Positions 9,475-17,883 of a DNA stretch of 64,000 nt are shown here, piece after piece. The stretch comes from JAFAMB01 sp963775805 (lineage in GTDB: Bacteria; Verrucomicrobiota; Verrucomicrobiia; Chthoniobacterales; JAFAMB01), in NCBI GenBank assembly GCA_963775805.1, contig CAVZKG010000001.1, positions 1-64,000 of the forward strand. Direction: 5' to 3'. The notes beneath the pieces were generated by a model, which made no database searches, was not told where the DNA came from, and saw nothing but the letters and a program-made list of their open reading frames with translations. Position numbers and translations under genes: made by a program. Position 1 is the stretch's first letter, and every line of letters begins with the position of its first letter.

Positions 9475-11095
9475 ACGACCCGGGTGAATCCATCGGCGCT
9501 CCAGTCCTCGCTGCCCACGCCGTGATGGAGGAAGAAGAGGCCCTCGGGGTCGTATCTCTGTTTGACGCGCTTAAGGCGTGGGTAGTTGTCACCCCAGAAG
9601 GAGTACTGCCAGTTCGCTTCGAAGTAGTCGGTCTCCCAAACGTAGGAAGCGGGGCGCAGCACGAGCTTGCGCAGTTCACCCATCGCCGCGGTGACGGCGG
9701 CGGCGGAGCGCCGCGCCTTCTCTACGTCAGGTTCGTGTCCCGGCCAGCCGGGATAGGTCGGCGGCTCGCCGGCAGCACAGATGGCCATCGTGAAGGCGTC
9801 TGCGAGAGCGGGATTGATCGCGGTATCTCTCGCGGCGTCAATTGCTTCGGGTCGTCCGCGATGACAACACCCGGAACGCGCCTCAGAGCCGCCGGGTCCC
9901 AGAATTTTCGGCCGGGCGCGGCCAGAACGTGAAGCGGCGAAACGACATTGAAGTCTTGCGGTGACGAGGCGACCCAGTCGAAGAACGGGCGCCATACCGT
10001 CTCGGCCTGCGTCCGATCGAGATCTTGAAAGACCATTTCGATCCACAGACGGCGGCCTCGCTTCAAGGCGATTCGTCCGCCCCAGTGCGGGTTGAAAAGG
10101 GCTTCGCGATAGAAGTCGACCATCTTTGCGACCAGCCGCTGGTAGGCCTCTTCCGACGCCGCATCGATGGTCGAAAAGATCCCGCCGATAACCCCCGGAA
10201 GATCACGGGTGCGGAGTGTGAGGCGCGTCACGACTCCGAAGCCGCTTCCGCCGCCCTTGAGCGCCCAGAAGAGGTCGGGATTCGTGCAGACGTTGGCGAG
10301 CTTGACATCGCCGTCTGCAGTCACGATCTCAGCTTCCAGCAGGTTGGCCGCGGCCAGGCCGAAGCCCTTGGACAGACTGCCGAAGCCGCCGCCGATTACT
10401 AAGCCCGCGACCCCGACGGTCAGGGCGCTGCCGCCCTGGACGTATCGTCCGGCTTTGACCATCACCTCGCCATAGACCTGTTCCCAGATGGCGCCCGCTT
10501 CGACGGAAACGGCCGGCTGCGGCGCAACCTTTCCCTCGCAACCGGAGCCGACAAAGGTGTCGTGCAGCACGACCGCGCTCATGGGCCGAGTCCAGATCAG
10601 CAGCGAGTCGGTGGCGTTCGACGTCCCCTGAAAGCTGTGCCCGCCGCCCTTCACGACAAGGCGAAGTTTATGCTTTTGCGCGAAATTCACGGCCGCGACG
10701 ACGTCAGCGGTTGACGTCGCGGCGACGGCGTACACGCTCGGGCGTGACGTCCAAGCGCCGACCCAGCCAAGGATCTGCGTCAAGCCCACCTCGTCGCCGA
10801 GGTAGTAGGGGTTCTTGAGCTCTTTGGCGACGTAAGCGCAAGCGTCCGACGACGGCGCGTCGACGCAAGCGGACAGCGGCGAAGCGACCTTGATGAGCCG
10901 ACCTTCTAGCCTGCGCCCGAGCTCCTCCCAGTCTTCGACGGACGGCCATTGAGGATCGCCGGGACGTGCGCGCGAGAAAGGAGCAGTCGGTGTCGCGGCT
11001 GCCGATCCACGAAGGAGGTCCCTCGCGAACGGTACAGTAGCGAGGATCTGCAAAAGCCTCCGGCGAGTCATGCCCAGTTTGTGACTTCGTGCCAT
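9402..11095 (-). pseudogene. Tat-exported FAD-linked oxidase (berberine-bridge type), one frameshift
   Basis: Start ATG at 11095 gives a twin-arginine signal (TRRRLLQILATVPFARDLL). The FAD-binding PCMH domain follows with VVKGGGHSFQGTSNA, whose His is the usual covalent flavin site, and GLVIGGGFGSLSKGFGL. The frame is lost near 9845 and continues in another as RDTAINPALADAFTMAICAA through the BBE C-terminal domain (NYPRLKRVKQRYDPEGLFF, HHGVGSEDW). One indel thus separates an otherwise complete roughly 560-residue secreted oxidase. The segment looks clearly richer in G+C than its neighbours, hinting at acquisition from another lineage. It may be a recent mutation or a sequencing error, since everything else is intact. 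Confidence 0.75.
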
Positions 11096-11320
11096 ATTGC
11101 TTACCGAGTCCTTTCTTACGATCAGTTTTGAACGCCGCACGGAGAATGCCAGCGCGGGCTTCTTGTCAGACGACTACGCAAAATATCTCCCAAAGAATCA
11201 CCCAGAACAATTCGCCAAATGACAGCCCGAAGCAATATTCAGCAACCGCAAGACGCTTTATTAATACTTGCTCCAAGTTGTGTCGAGCCACTCCCTTTGC
11301 TAGTCTGGCGTATAGACGCC

Positions 11321-11568
11321 ATGAAGAAGGATCAGGATCATCGAGTTTATCTCGCTGGACGGCGTTATTCTGCTCTAACACGGGCTTGCTGATGAGGTCT
11401 TGCTGCTCGTCTATCCGATTCTGTTAGGCACAGGTTCTTTTCAGATGGAGCCCCGCCACGCGAACTCGCGCTCGTCAACACGAAGGCTGCGTCCTCGGGT
11501 GTCGTCATCGCACCTACAGGCCCAGCGGGCCGTTGCGGACCGGTTCCTTCGACGATGGGGATGAATAG
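11321..11568 (+). pseudogene. RibD C-terminal/dihydrofolate reductase-like protein with internal deletion
   Basis: The ATG at 11321 begins a scrambled IIEFISLDGVI, the opening of small RibD_C/DHFR-like proteins. It passes directly to ADEVLLLVYPILLGTG, which belongs about 120 residues later in such proteins, and then after a shift to APPRELALVNTKAASSGVVI and the terminal GPLRTGSF. The middle of the gene is missing. The family comprises NADPH-dependent reductases of unknown substrate. Confidence 0.6.
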
Positions 11569-11573
11569 CCCGA

Positions 11574-11990
11574 TTACTGGGTATCCGGCAAATTTTCCCC
11601 AAGGCGTTGCTCGGTGGGCGATGGCATATTCTCGGGCATACTTGTTCTCAAAGTGATCAAGGGCTCACCGTGTGTCTCAAACGCGTGCATTGATTCTGAA
11701 GAAGGAGTAATTCTCACTGAGGCGATGGGATCCGCATCGACTTTCAGGACTCGCTTTGCCTCAAACTGTTTCAATGCTTCCCGAACTTCTTCAGGACCGG
11801 GGAAATCCATTTCCACGGCGAAGTCCGGCGTGACGACTTGAATGCCAAAGTTTTTGCTTTCGGGAAAAACCTGTACTCCGCTGACGTCGTCATAGAAAAC
11901 CATAACCTCATCTTCTGTGCCAGTGCTCGTGTTCTGACCGTGGACCATGAATTTTTCTGCTGAAAATTTTTCTATCGTTAGACGCGTCAT
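11574..11990 (-). CDS. Hypothetical protein (138 aa)
   Basis: An intact 138-residue frame that I do not recognise. It begins MTRLTIEKFSAEKFMVHGQN and has alternating hydrophobic beta-strand-like segments (EVMVFYDDVSGVQVF, FGIQVVTPDFAVEMDF) followed by a polar, proline-rich tail. No signal peptide, membrane segment or cysteine is present. It is convergent with the broken RibD-like gene, six bases away. The compact beta-rich start resembles a small PH-like or Sm-like fold, but this is only an impression. Confidence 0.45.
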   Translation of the reverse strand: MTRLTIEKFSAEKFMVHGQNTSTGTEDEVMVFYDDVSGVQVFPESKNFGIQVVTPDFAVEMDFPGPEEVREALKQFEAKRVLKVDADPIASVRITPSSESMHAFETHGEPLITLRTSMPENMPSPTEQRLGENLPDTQ

Positions 11991-12242
11991 ATGTGTGGCC
12001 TTTGTTCCTCTGGCTCGTTTCGCATTGCGTTTCCGGATGTCTCGGCAAACGACGCTCGCATTGGAAAGGTTGGAAAAAGCCTCGGACTGAAAATCCCTTG
12101 GCGCTTGGCGAAGTTAACGGGTATCACCAACCAGAGTACGTGACTTAGCAGAGCGCCGAGTGCTTAAAATTAAACAAGATTGACTGTCCTAGGAAATATA
12201 AAAAGACCATCATCTAGCGATAGAACCTTTGGAAGCTTTGGA

Positions 12243-12296
12243 ATGCAATTGACGCGACGTGACTTCCTTATGAGACGTTTACTTGCGGTTCACTAG
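12243..12296 (+). pseudogene. Orphan twin-arginine signal remnant
   Basis: ATG at 12243 encodes MQLTRRDFLMRRLLAVH and then a stop. TRRDFL is a good Tat motif, but nothing after the n- and h-region survives. It is most likely the 5' stump of a deleted exported protein. The rest of 11991-12370 contains no supportable gene. Confidence 0.35.
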
Positions 12297-12372
12297 TAAA
12301 AAGGCCAGCCTACTGCATGGCTTTAAGGATCTTGGCTGAAACCTATGTGGGATCAGGATTCCGCAATCCCAT

Positions 12373-12795
12373 GTGTATTCGCTCCAGAATGGACTCATCG
12401 GTTATCACATCATGTCTCATCTGACTCCGGGCCCCGGCACAGATGCCTTTGTCGTCTGGGATCCCGAAGGGGAAGACCCGGGGGCAAGACTCCCCAATTC
12501 CCAGCGCGCGGCATGGATGACGCGTCCGGCTTGGATCGCCCTGGCGCATGAATTGATCCATGGCTGGCGACTCGTGACAGGCCAATGCGTTTTTAAGCCC
12601 GAGATCCGGATCGAGGAATATTACGAAGAGGCGATGACGGTCGGACTGCCGCCGTACGACGGTTGTAAGTTCACAGAGAACAAGTTTCGCAAATCCACAG
12701 GGGAGCCATTTCGAACGTTCTACCCTCAGAGCACGAAAGTCATCAGCCAGGCTGCTGAACAAAAGCACGGATCAGCGGCGCAGCGGCTTGGATAG
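12373..12795 (+). pseudogene. M91-like zinc metallopeptidase, probably 5'-truncated
   Basis: The 140-residue frame contains LAHELIHGWRLVTG with the zincin motif His59-Glu60-x-x-His63 and a downstream EEAMTVGL whose Glu is placed as the third ligand, then TENKFRKSTG. This HELIH...E..TVGL...TEN layout is that of peptidase family M91, known from the type III effector NleD. Length is well below that of NleD (232 residues) and the start is a GTG inside an open frame without RBS, so the N-terminus is probably lost or lies in another frame. The C-terminal end looks complete. Target and secretion route are unknown. Confidence 0.5.
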
Positions 12796-13014
12796 TGGAG
12801 AGCAGCGTCCCGCCGCCGTAGAATCACTCCCCCCTAAGCACATCGCGAAAAGACGATCGGCGAATGCAAATCTTCTCGACGAAGCCGAAAATACTGAAAT
12901 GAAGGCGTTTTAACCGAGATCCCCTTATTTAATAAGGAGCTTACAAATCGTTTTCTGGAGCCCGAACATTGACAGTCTATTGGCGTCTTTGGACCGGCGA
13001 AGGGAGTCGACTCA

Positions 13015-13169
13015 TGAATATCTGGTTCAAACTTCTCTTAATCGTCCCGATCACGATAGTCGGGCTTGAACTCGTAATCGCTGTAGTGACATTGGTTGCC
13101 GCAATATCACACGGTAAACTGACGTCGGGGCCGGTTCACCGTGTCGTACATGAGTCTGGTGCGAGATGA
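13015..13169 (+). CDS. Small membrane protein
   Basis: From ATG 13015 a 51-residue product starts MNIWFKLLLIVPITIVGLEL and continues with hydrophobic residues to about 31, enough for one long or two short membrane helices, then a polar tail. An upstream GTG-type start at 12969 is possible but less convincing. No relative is recognised. The surrounding 12796-13304 holds nothing else that I can support. Confidence 0.3.
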
Positions 13170-13304
13170 TTAGTTTACAAAACCGGATTTGTGCGCCTGA
13201 AAGATCAGTTGTCCTGGGATGATAGTCCATAAGAAAAAACGACTAACCGTGAGTCATCTCAGATCCACGGCTAGCAATTCGGCGGGCGTTTATCAAAACT
13301 GTGA

Positions 13305-13583
13305 TCACCTAAGAACGTGCCTTACGACTACGCCGACTGAGTCGGTTTCGGCGAACGAAAAAAGCTGCTGCGTCGCGTAGGCAACTGCAGCCAACGCGAG
13401 AATTGCGGCGAGCAGAAGAAGTAAAGTTTCGATCTCTCGGCACAGCGTTTCGGTTTTAGCCAGTTTATGGAGGCGTAATTCAACGGGTGGCTCTTCCTTG
13501 GTTGCTTTCGTCGGGATGGAAAGTTCGACGATACGCAACGCGGGTGGGAGCGTTTTCAGGGGTACATGTGTGGTATCGTTCAT
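13305..13583 (-). CDS. Small single-pass membrane protein (92 aa)
   Basis: The 92-residue product has a polar N-terminal half (MNDTTHVPLKTLPPALRIVE) and one transmembrane helix at about residues 55-73 (LLLLLAAILALAAVAYATQQ), so it is probably anchored in the inner membrane. No domain is recognised. It is isolated: 13584-14212 contains only short chance frames. Confidence 0.4.
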   Translation of the reverse strand: MNDTTHVPLKTLPPALRIVELSIPTKATKEEPPVELRLHKLAKTETLCREIETLLLLLAAILALAAVAYATQQLFSFAETDSVGVVVRHVLR

Positions 13584-14212
13584 AAATTCAATCGGTTGGT
13601 TGCCTGCAGGTTGAGTCGTTCGTCTGGCCGTTGCTAATAGGCGGACGGAGCCAGTATCTGGACAGGGATCGGGTGATTCAGCGGCGACCCATGAGGACGG
13701 GCGCCGATTGGTGCACAGTTGTCAGGGGAAGCTAATCCACCCAAGACCGTACACGAACATTTCCGACGCCATCGTTGCCAGGGAGAGGCGAATGGCAATA
13801 TGGATAATGGCGTTGATGTTCTTCACAGTTTCCTTTTGACGCATTTTTGCGGACTTAACAATTACCCGATCGGGTTAGAACGGAGCTTGCGATGGACGAC
13901 TTAAACGGCTTGTCGTGCAGAAGTGATCGGGTGTCGAATCGTCCTGAGACTTTCTCAAATCTCTTGCGAAAAACCCGCGGGACTTTGTCAAAGTCTACAG
14001 TGCATTTATAACCAGAGTAGAAAACGCAGTGTAAAAAACGTTTCATGTTGTCTTGGAATAGCAAAAGGAGGGCAATTTGCATGTCGCTTAAGCGGCCTAT
14101 CGCCAAGGACGTTTTTCTCTATTCGTCGACATTGCCGTAACCGGAGACTCGGAGAAATCTCCATCCACAGGTCAATAAGCGACATAACATCTCAAAGCCC
14201 CGGGAGGAAAGA

Positions 14213-14380
14213 ATGAAAATGCAGGTATTGTGTGCGCTTGCAGGTCGGCGGTCAGTTTTACCGTGCCAACCTTTGGCCAACAAAAGGATACTGCGGATCC
14301 ACAAATAACCGATCAGCTTAAAGCGCTCAGTAAACAAACTGACGAGGCGTACAACAACAGCGATGGCGCCGCCCTGGTAA
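14213..14380 (+). pseudogene. Secreted SnoaL/DUF4440-like protein, 5' fragment
   Basis: ATG 14213 starts MKMQVLCALA, then one frame over reads SAVSFTVPTFGQQKDTADPQ, ITDQLKALSKQTDEAYNNSD and GAAL, the signal-peptide region and first helix of DUF4440/SgcJ-type proteins. The beta sheet part is absent. An RBS-like GGAGGAAAG lies just before the ATG. Only the first third of the gene remains. Confidence 0.5.
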
Positions 14381-14547
14381 GAAATCGAATTCGAAAGGCA
14401 ACGCGGGTAAACAAGAAATTATTGATTACCCCAATCTCGCTTTTAAGTGAACCGGTCCTCAGTTTGAACGAAGATAAGGTAAGACCGGCCCGTCCTTTCG
14501 ATTGTGAGAAGGTTGCCGGACGCTAGGACCGACAGACTATCTACATT

Positions 14548-14576
14548 GAACTCCGAACGCCGAACTCCGAACGCCG
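14548..14576. repeat. Short tandem repeat
   Basis: The 14-base unit GAACTCCGAACGCC occurs twice in direct tandem. It sits between the SnoaL-like fragment and the 3' end of the reductase gene. Probably a slippage product with no evident role. Confidence 0.5.
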
Positions 14577-14583
14577 TCTCAAG

Positions 14584-15279
14584 TCAGGCGGGATCCTCAA
14601 AGCTTCCAGGGCTTTTATCTGTTCCTCGCCACTCAGGTTTTCGTTCTCTGCTTGCCTCTGACAGGGCGCGCTTGACGCCGGCTGCATCGAAGTTAGTTCC
14701 GTAAACGGGAGTAGCAGGCTGTTGTTGCCAGGAGTCATCAAGATTGCCGGCGTCAACGGGATCAAATCCAAGTTCATCAATGAGCCGCATGACAACGGCT
14801 TTCGCCCTGGGATCATCGCCCGCCACAGGCAGCGCTATTCGGCCTGAGGTTCCTTTGGGTTGGCCCAACTTCAGCAGATGTTCAGCGTGGATATTGTTGA
14901 ACGCTTTGATTACCGGTCGATTCAACCGCTGCGCGACCCATCGACTCTCGGTGGCACCGGCTTCGATCCCATCGATTCGACCGTCGCGCTGGCGTGGATA
15001 ATAATTGCCCGTGTCGACGACCACAACACTGTCGGGCGTTGCAGCGAGTAAGTCGCGGGCGAGATCCGGAATGTTCTTTTCCGGAATTGTGACGACAACG
15101 ACTTCTCCGAATTTTGCCGCCTCTTCAGCTAAAACGGGTTTTGCGCCGGTTTCTGCGGCCAAATCGGCGAGCGTTTGTGGGCCTCGTGAGTTGGCCACTG
15201 CCACATCATGTCCGAGAGCTGTTAGACGGCGAGTCAGCGTGCCGCCGATTTCTCCTGCACCGATGATACCGATTTTCAT
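14584..15279 (-). CDS. F420-dependent NADP reductase-like NAD(P)-binding protein
   Basis: The ATG at 15279 gives MKIGIIGAGEIGGTLTRRLT, a Rossmann GxGxxG motif at the very N-terminus, followed by VAVANSRGPQTLADLA typical of NADPH:F420 oxidoreductase-like proteins. VVVVTIPEKNIPDLARDLL and IKAFNNIHAEHLL match the family's core and dimer regions. At about 231 residues it has the usual length. In bacteria lacking F420 these proteins probably reduce other substrates with NADPH. It is adjacent to the DUF1772 protein on the same strand, 125 bases apart. Confidence 0.8.
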   Translation of the reverse strand: MKIGIIGAGEIGGTLTRRLTALGHDVAVANSRGPQTLADLAAETGAKPVLAEEAAKFGEVVVVTIPEKNIPDLARDLLAATPDSVVVVDTGNYYPRQRDGRIDGIEAGATESRWVAQRLNRPVIKAFNNIHAEHLLKLGQPKGTSGRIALPVAGDDPRAKAVVMRLIDELGFDPVDAGNLDDSWQQQPATPVYGTNFDAAGVKRALSEASRERKPEWRGTDKSPGSFEDPA

Positions 15280-15404
15280 ACTCAATCCACTCTAGCCTGT
15301 ATATCGCATGAGATGCAACATCCACCGCGTCAAAGATCGGCTCTGGGAGCCGAACTGCGCGGCCGATTCTTCTTTGACGTGCGGAGAAATCGGATCGTCG
15401 GGTA

Positions 15405-15869
15405 TCAAATCGGCAGAGCCCGGTAAGCAAGAATAAGCGCAACGAAAGCCGCTCCGATTAGGAGCACTCTCGCTGCATTCAAGGCGTCCCAGCGACGCCG
15501 TTTTTGTTCCCAGTCGTCTGGCAGCCGCCCAGGATTCCACGAAATCACTTCGTTGTTGATGGGTACCGGCCCAAGCACGCTGAAGACGATTATAATTGTC
15601 CAAAGAACAGTGGCCGCAAGGAGGAATAAGGTTTGGCTTTCCGGCCAGTGCCAAGTCAAACAGAGAAGTAACAAATGAAGCACTAATGTCAGAGGCATCC
15701 AAATTGGCATTATGGTGCCGAAGAAGCGCGCAAAAACCTGGATCGCAGGAAGAAAACCTCGATGGTCCGAGCGTCCTAACGAAGGATGAATAAAAAATCC
15801 AATCGAAAACTCGTTGCCGAACAGGAGCGCAGTCGAAACGATCACAACCACGTACAATACGCTTTGCAT
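15405..15869 (-). CDS. DUF1772 (anthrone oxygenase-like) membrane protein
   Basis: A 154-residue integral membrane protein with four predicted helices: residues 4-24, about 50-70 (IMPIWMPLTLVLHLLLLCL), 78-100 and a C-terminal helix around 133-150. The N-terminal GNEFSIGFFIHPSL and the conserved central N-x-x-I-x-x-W region (PINNEVISW) are those of DUF1772/anthrone oxygenase-like proteins. Bacterial members have no agreed function. It is likely cotranscribed with the reductase at 14584-15279. Confidence 0.75.
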   Translation of the reverse strand: MQSVLYVVVIVSTALLFGNEFSIGFFIHPSLGRSDHRGFLPAIQVFARFFGTIMPIWMPLTLVLHLLLLCLTWHWPESQTLFLLAATVLWTIIIVFSVLGPVPINNEVISWNPGRLPDDWEQKRRRWDALNAARVLLIGAAFVALILAYRALPI

Positions 15870-16103
15870 TTTGCTTTAGTATGCATCGAAGGGATTTAAA
15901 TCACAAGATGACGGCTTTGATCCGGGCTCAAAACCGCGCCTTGACTGAGATCGGAAATGGGTACGGCCTGCGTTGGGTGCCATTCAGCCTCCTGGGGGCT
16001 CCGTCGCGCAAGGCCGGGACTGCACCCGGACTGCGCCCAAGGCTAAATTCCGTTCGCGCCTTCGGCGCTTAGGAGGACGCTGCGAAACTGTCTTAACATT
16101 CAC

Positions 16104-16126
16104 GAAGGTTGACACTGTCAACCTTC
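16104..16126. promoter_or_regulatory. MarR operator O1 upstream of the flavoprotein gene
   Basis: A perfect inverted repeat with 11-base arms, GAAGGTTGACA and TGTCAACCTTC around a single C. It lies 42 bases before the start of the siderophore-interacting protein gene. The half-site GGTTGA is shared with the sites at 16138, 17505 and 17536. Confidence 0.7.
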
Positions 16127-16137
16127 ATGCTACTCAT

Positions 16138-16154
16138 GGTAGACATTATCAACC
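16138..16154. promoter_or_regulatory. MarR operator O2
   Basis: GGTAGACATTATCAACC is an imperfect copy of the GGTTGATA-n-TATCAACC palindrome, 14 bases before the ATG at 16168. Together with O1 it would cover the promoter and the translation start. Confidence 0.6.
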
Positions 16155-16167
16155 ACATCATTTTCGA

Positions 16168-16935
16168 ATGAAAGTTCAAAATCCCGAATACCAAATCCGC
16201 AGAGTACGTCATCAACTGGTCAAACGCGACGTGGAGGTCGCGCGTATCGAAATCCTCAGCCCGGGAATCCGGGCCATTACCTTCGGCGGTAACTCGCTCG
16301 CCGATTTTGTTTCCGCGTCTTTCGACGACCACGTAAAATTCATGTTCACTGACGAGGAAGGCGAACTCGTGCGCCGTGATTACACGCCGAGGATCTATGA
16401 CCCGCTTAGCTGCGAACTCACTCTCGAATTCAGCCTGCATGACGGAGGACGCGCTTCGCGCTGGGCGCGGCAGGCTCTGCCAGGTATGAAAGCGGTCATC
16501 GCCGGCCCTCGCGGCTCGATGATCATCCCTTCGAACTACGACTGGCATTTGCTGGCCGGTGATGCCAGCGCGCTCCCCGCCATCAGTCGCCGCATGGAAG
16601 AGCTGCCCACCGGCTCAACAGTGATTGCCATTGTGCAATTGGACGATCCGAGTGATCGCCGTACCTTCCAATCCCAAGCCGTGCAACACGTTAGCTGGAT
16701 CTACACGACGGAAGAATTCATCTCCTGGGTCAAAAACTTTGAGGCCCCTTCGGACGACGGATTCGTTTGGTGCGCTGGGGAGGGATCCACCATGTCGCGG
16801 CTTCGTCCCATATTGGTCGAGGAAAAGGGGTTTCGTTCCGAGTCGATGCGCGTAGCCGCTTACTGGAAGAAGGGATTGGCTGACTTTCACGAATCCCTCG
16901 TTAATCCGACGGAAACCGCACCAACGGTTACCTGA
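16168..16935 (+). CDS. Siderophore-interacting protein (ferric-siderophore reductase type)
   Basis: A 255-residue flavoprotein of the SIP family. The N-terminal FAD-binding barrel contains RRDYTPRIYDP, the RxYTxR flavin motif, and ASRWARQALPGMKAVIAGPR. The C-terminal NAD(P)H domain contains LAGDASALPAISRRMEELP, the GDxSALPAI motif, and VWCAGEGSTMSRLR. Such proteins reduce ferric siderophores in the cytoplasm to release iron. The start at 16168 is chosen because the upstream open frame crosses two operator palindromes. It is convergent with marR, and both genes carry the same operators, so marR probably regulates it. Confidence 0.85.
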   Translation: MKVQNPEYQIRRVRHQLVKRDVEVARIEILSPGIRAITFGGNSLADFVSASFDDHVKFMFTDEEGELVRRDYTPRIYDPLSCELTLEFSLHDGGRASRWARQALPGMKAVIAGPRGSMIIPSNYDWHLLAGDASALPAISRRMEELPTGSTVIAIVQLDDPSDRRTFQSQAVQHVSWIYTTEEFISWVKNFEAPSDDGFVWCAGEGSTMSRLRPILVEEKGFRSESMRVAAYWKKGLADFHESLVNPTETAPTVT

Positions 16936-17060
16936 AAGTCGCAACATCTCTGGGGGTGAAATGGTGACGATTGTCGCGTCCGGATCAGACTCCCGAATCA
17001 GCGCGGGCAAGGCGCAACTCTTCCTAAGCACGAACAACTGACAACTGACACCGATAACTT

Positions 17061-17534
17061 CTACAGGTTTTCAAGATTGCCGCGAACCTGACGCAGGAGA
17101 ACCAAGAGCTGACTGCGCTTTTCGTTGTTCAGGTCGGCAAGGGCGAGCTTGGCAAGGCGCTCGCTCTGACGGTGGAGAGTCCGATGGACGGCGTGTCCGG
17201 CACGGGTCAACTCAAGTCCGACGCTTCGCCGATCTTTCTTCTTATTTTTTTGTACGCTGAGCAAGCCTCCCTCCTTCAGGCTTTTGATCAGTCGGGCTAA
17301 TTGTCCTTTGTCACGAGCGGAATGCGCGACGAGATCGCTCAGCGTGGCGCCGGGATGCCGCGCAAAGAAACCGAGAAGCTTGCCCTCCATATGGGTCATG
17401 TCATGTGAGCCATCCGGCAACCCGCGATATTGCTGGGAACGGAAGAGATGCATGATGGTGTGGATCAGATCAAAGACCTCGCCGGAAGTGTCGACAGATT
17501 CGCGGTTGATATTATCAACAGAACCAGTTGCCAT
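17061..17534 (-). CDS. MarR-family transcriptional regulator
   Basis: From ATG 17534 the product has about 157 residues with a MarR winged helix: helix SEGMENT HMEGKLLGFFARHPGATLSD, recognition helix ARDKGQLARLIKSLKEGGLL and the wing KNKKKDRRSVGLELTRAG, the family's DxR signature. The palindrome at 17505-17519 actually encodes residues V-D-N-I-N near the start, so either the operator lies inside the gene or translation begins further in. Palindromes of the same type precede the flavoprotein gene, which supports joint control of both. The ligand is unknown. Confidence 0.8.
   Translation of the reverse strand: MATGSVDNINRESVDTSGEVFDLIHTIMHLFRSQQYRGLPDGSHDMTHMEGKLLGFFARHPGATLSDLVAHSARDKGQLARLIKSLKEGGLLSVQKNKKKDRRSVGLELTRAGHAVHRTLHRQSERLAKLALADLNNEKRSQLLVLLRQVRGNLENL
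17505..17519. promoter_or_regulatory. MarR operator O3
   Basis: GTTGATA-T-TATCAAC is a perfect 15-base palindrome at the 5' end of marR. It is probably the strongest autoregulatory site. Confidence 0.65.
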
Positions 17535-17535
17535 T

Positions 17536-17550
17536 GTAGATATTATCAAC
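17536..17550. promoter_or_regulatory. MarR operator O4
   Basis: GTAGATATTATCAAC, one mismatch from the O3 palindrome, lies immediately upstream of the marR ATG and 16 bases before the divergent ATG at 17566. It can control both directions. Confidence 0.6.
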
Positions 17551-17565
17551 CATGTTCAGCCTTTC

Positions 17566-17883
17566 ATGGAAGCTTTATCTGCGTTCGCGAAGAACCGGAT
17601 GATGTTGGTGGTCTGCATTTTGACCGTTGGGCTCGCGGTCTTACCTTCCAGATCAGCGAAGACTGAGACGCCGCAATCGGCCACGTCTAAAATTGTCGAG
17701 GAAGCGAATGCCTTGGGTTTTTGTGAAGCTCAACATGACTATCGCGATAACTCCCTGAGCTACGGCGTAATAGGATTGGCTGTAGCCCGAAAGGGCGCTC
17801 TCGGGAAAAGATTACGAGGCGCCCGAGCCAATGATCAGGCATTGGTGCCACCATCAACAGTCAAACTAGTGCCTGTGATGTAG
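17566..17883 (+). CDS. Putative small secreted protein divergent from marR
   Basis: ATG 17566 begins a 105-residue frame with a clear signal-like segment (NRMMLVVCILTVGLAVLPSR). After it comes a polar part of unknown type, and the last about 16 codons overlap the 3' end of the opposite SDR gene. That overlap and the abrupt loss of structure suggest that the 3' part may be lost and replaced by antisense SDR sequence. The position opposite marR across operators O3 and O4 makes it a candidate target of that repressor. No family is recognised. Confidence 0.3.
   Translation: MEALSAFAKNRMMLVVCILTVGLAVLPSRSAKTETPQSATSKIVEEANALGFCEAQHDYRDNSLSYGVIGLAVARKGALGKRLRGARANDQALVPPSTVKLVPVM

Noticed and set aside
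13584..14212. Several short ORFs in a 630-base gap
   Set aside because: Compositionally random, no RBS, and no similarity to known proteins that I can see.
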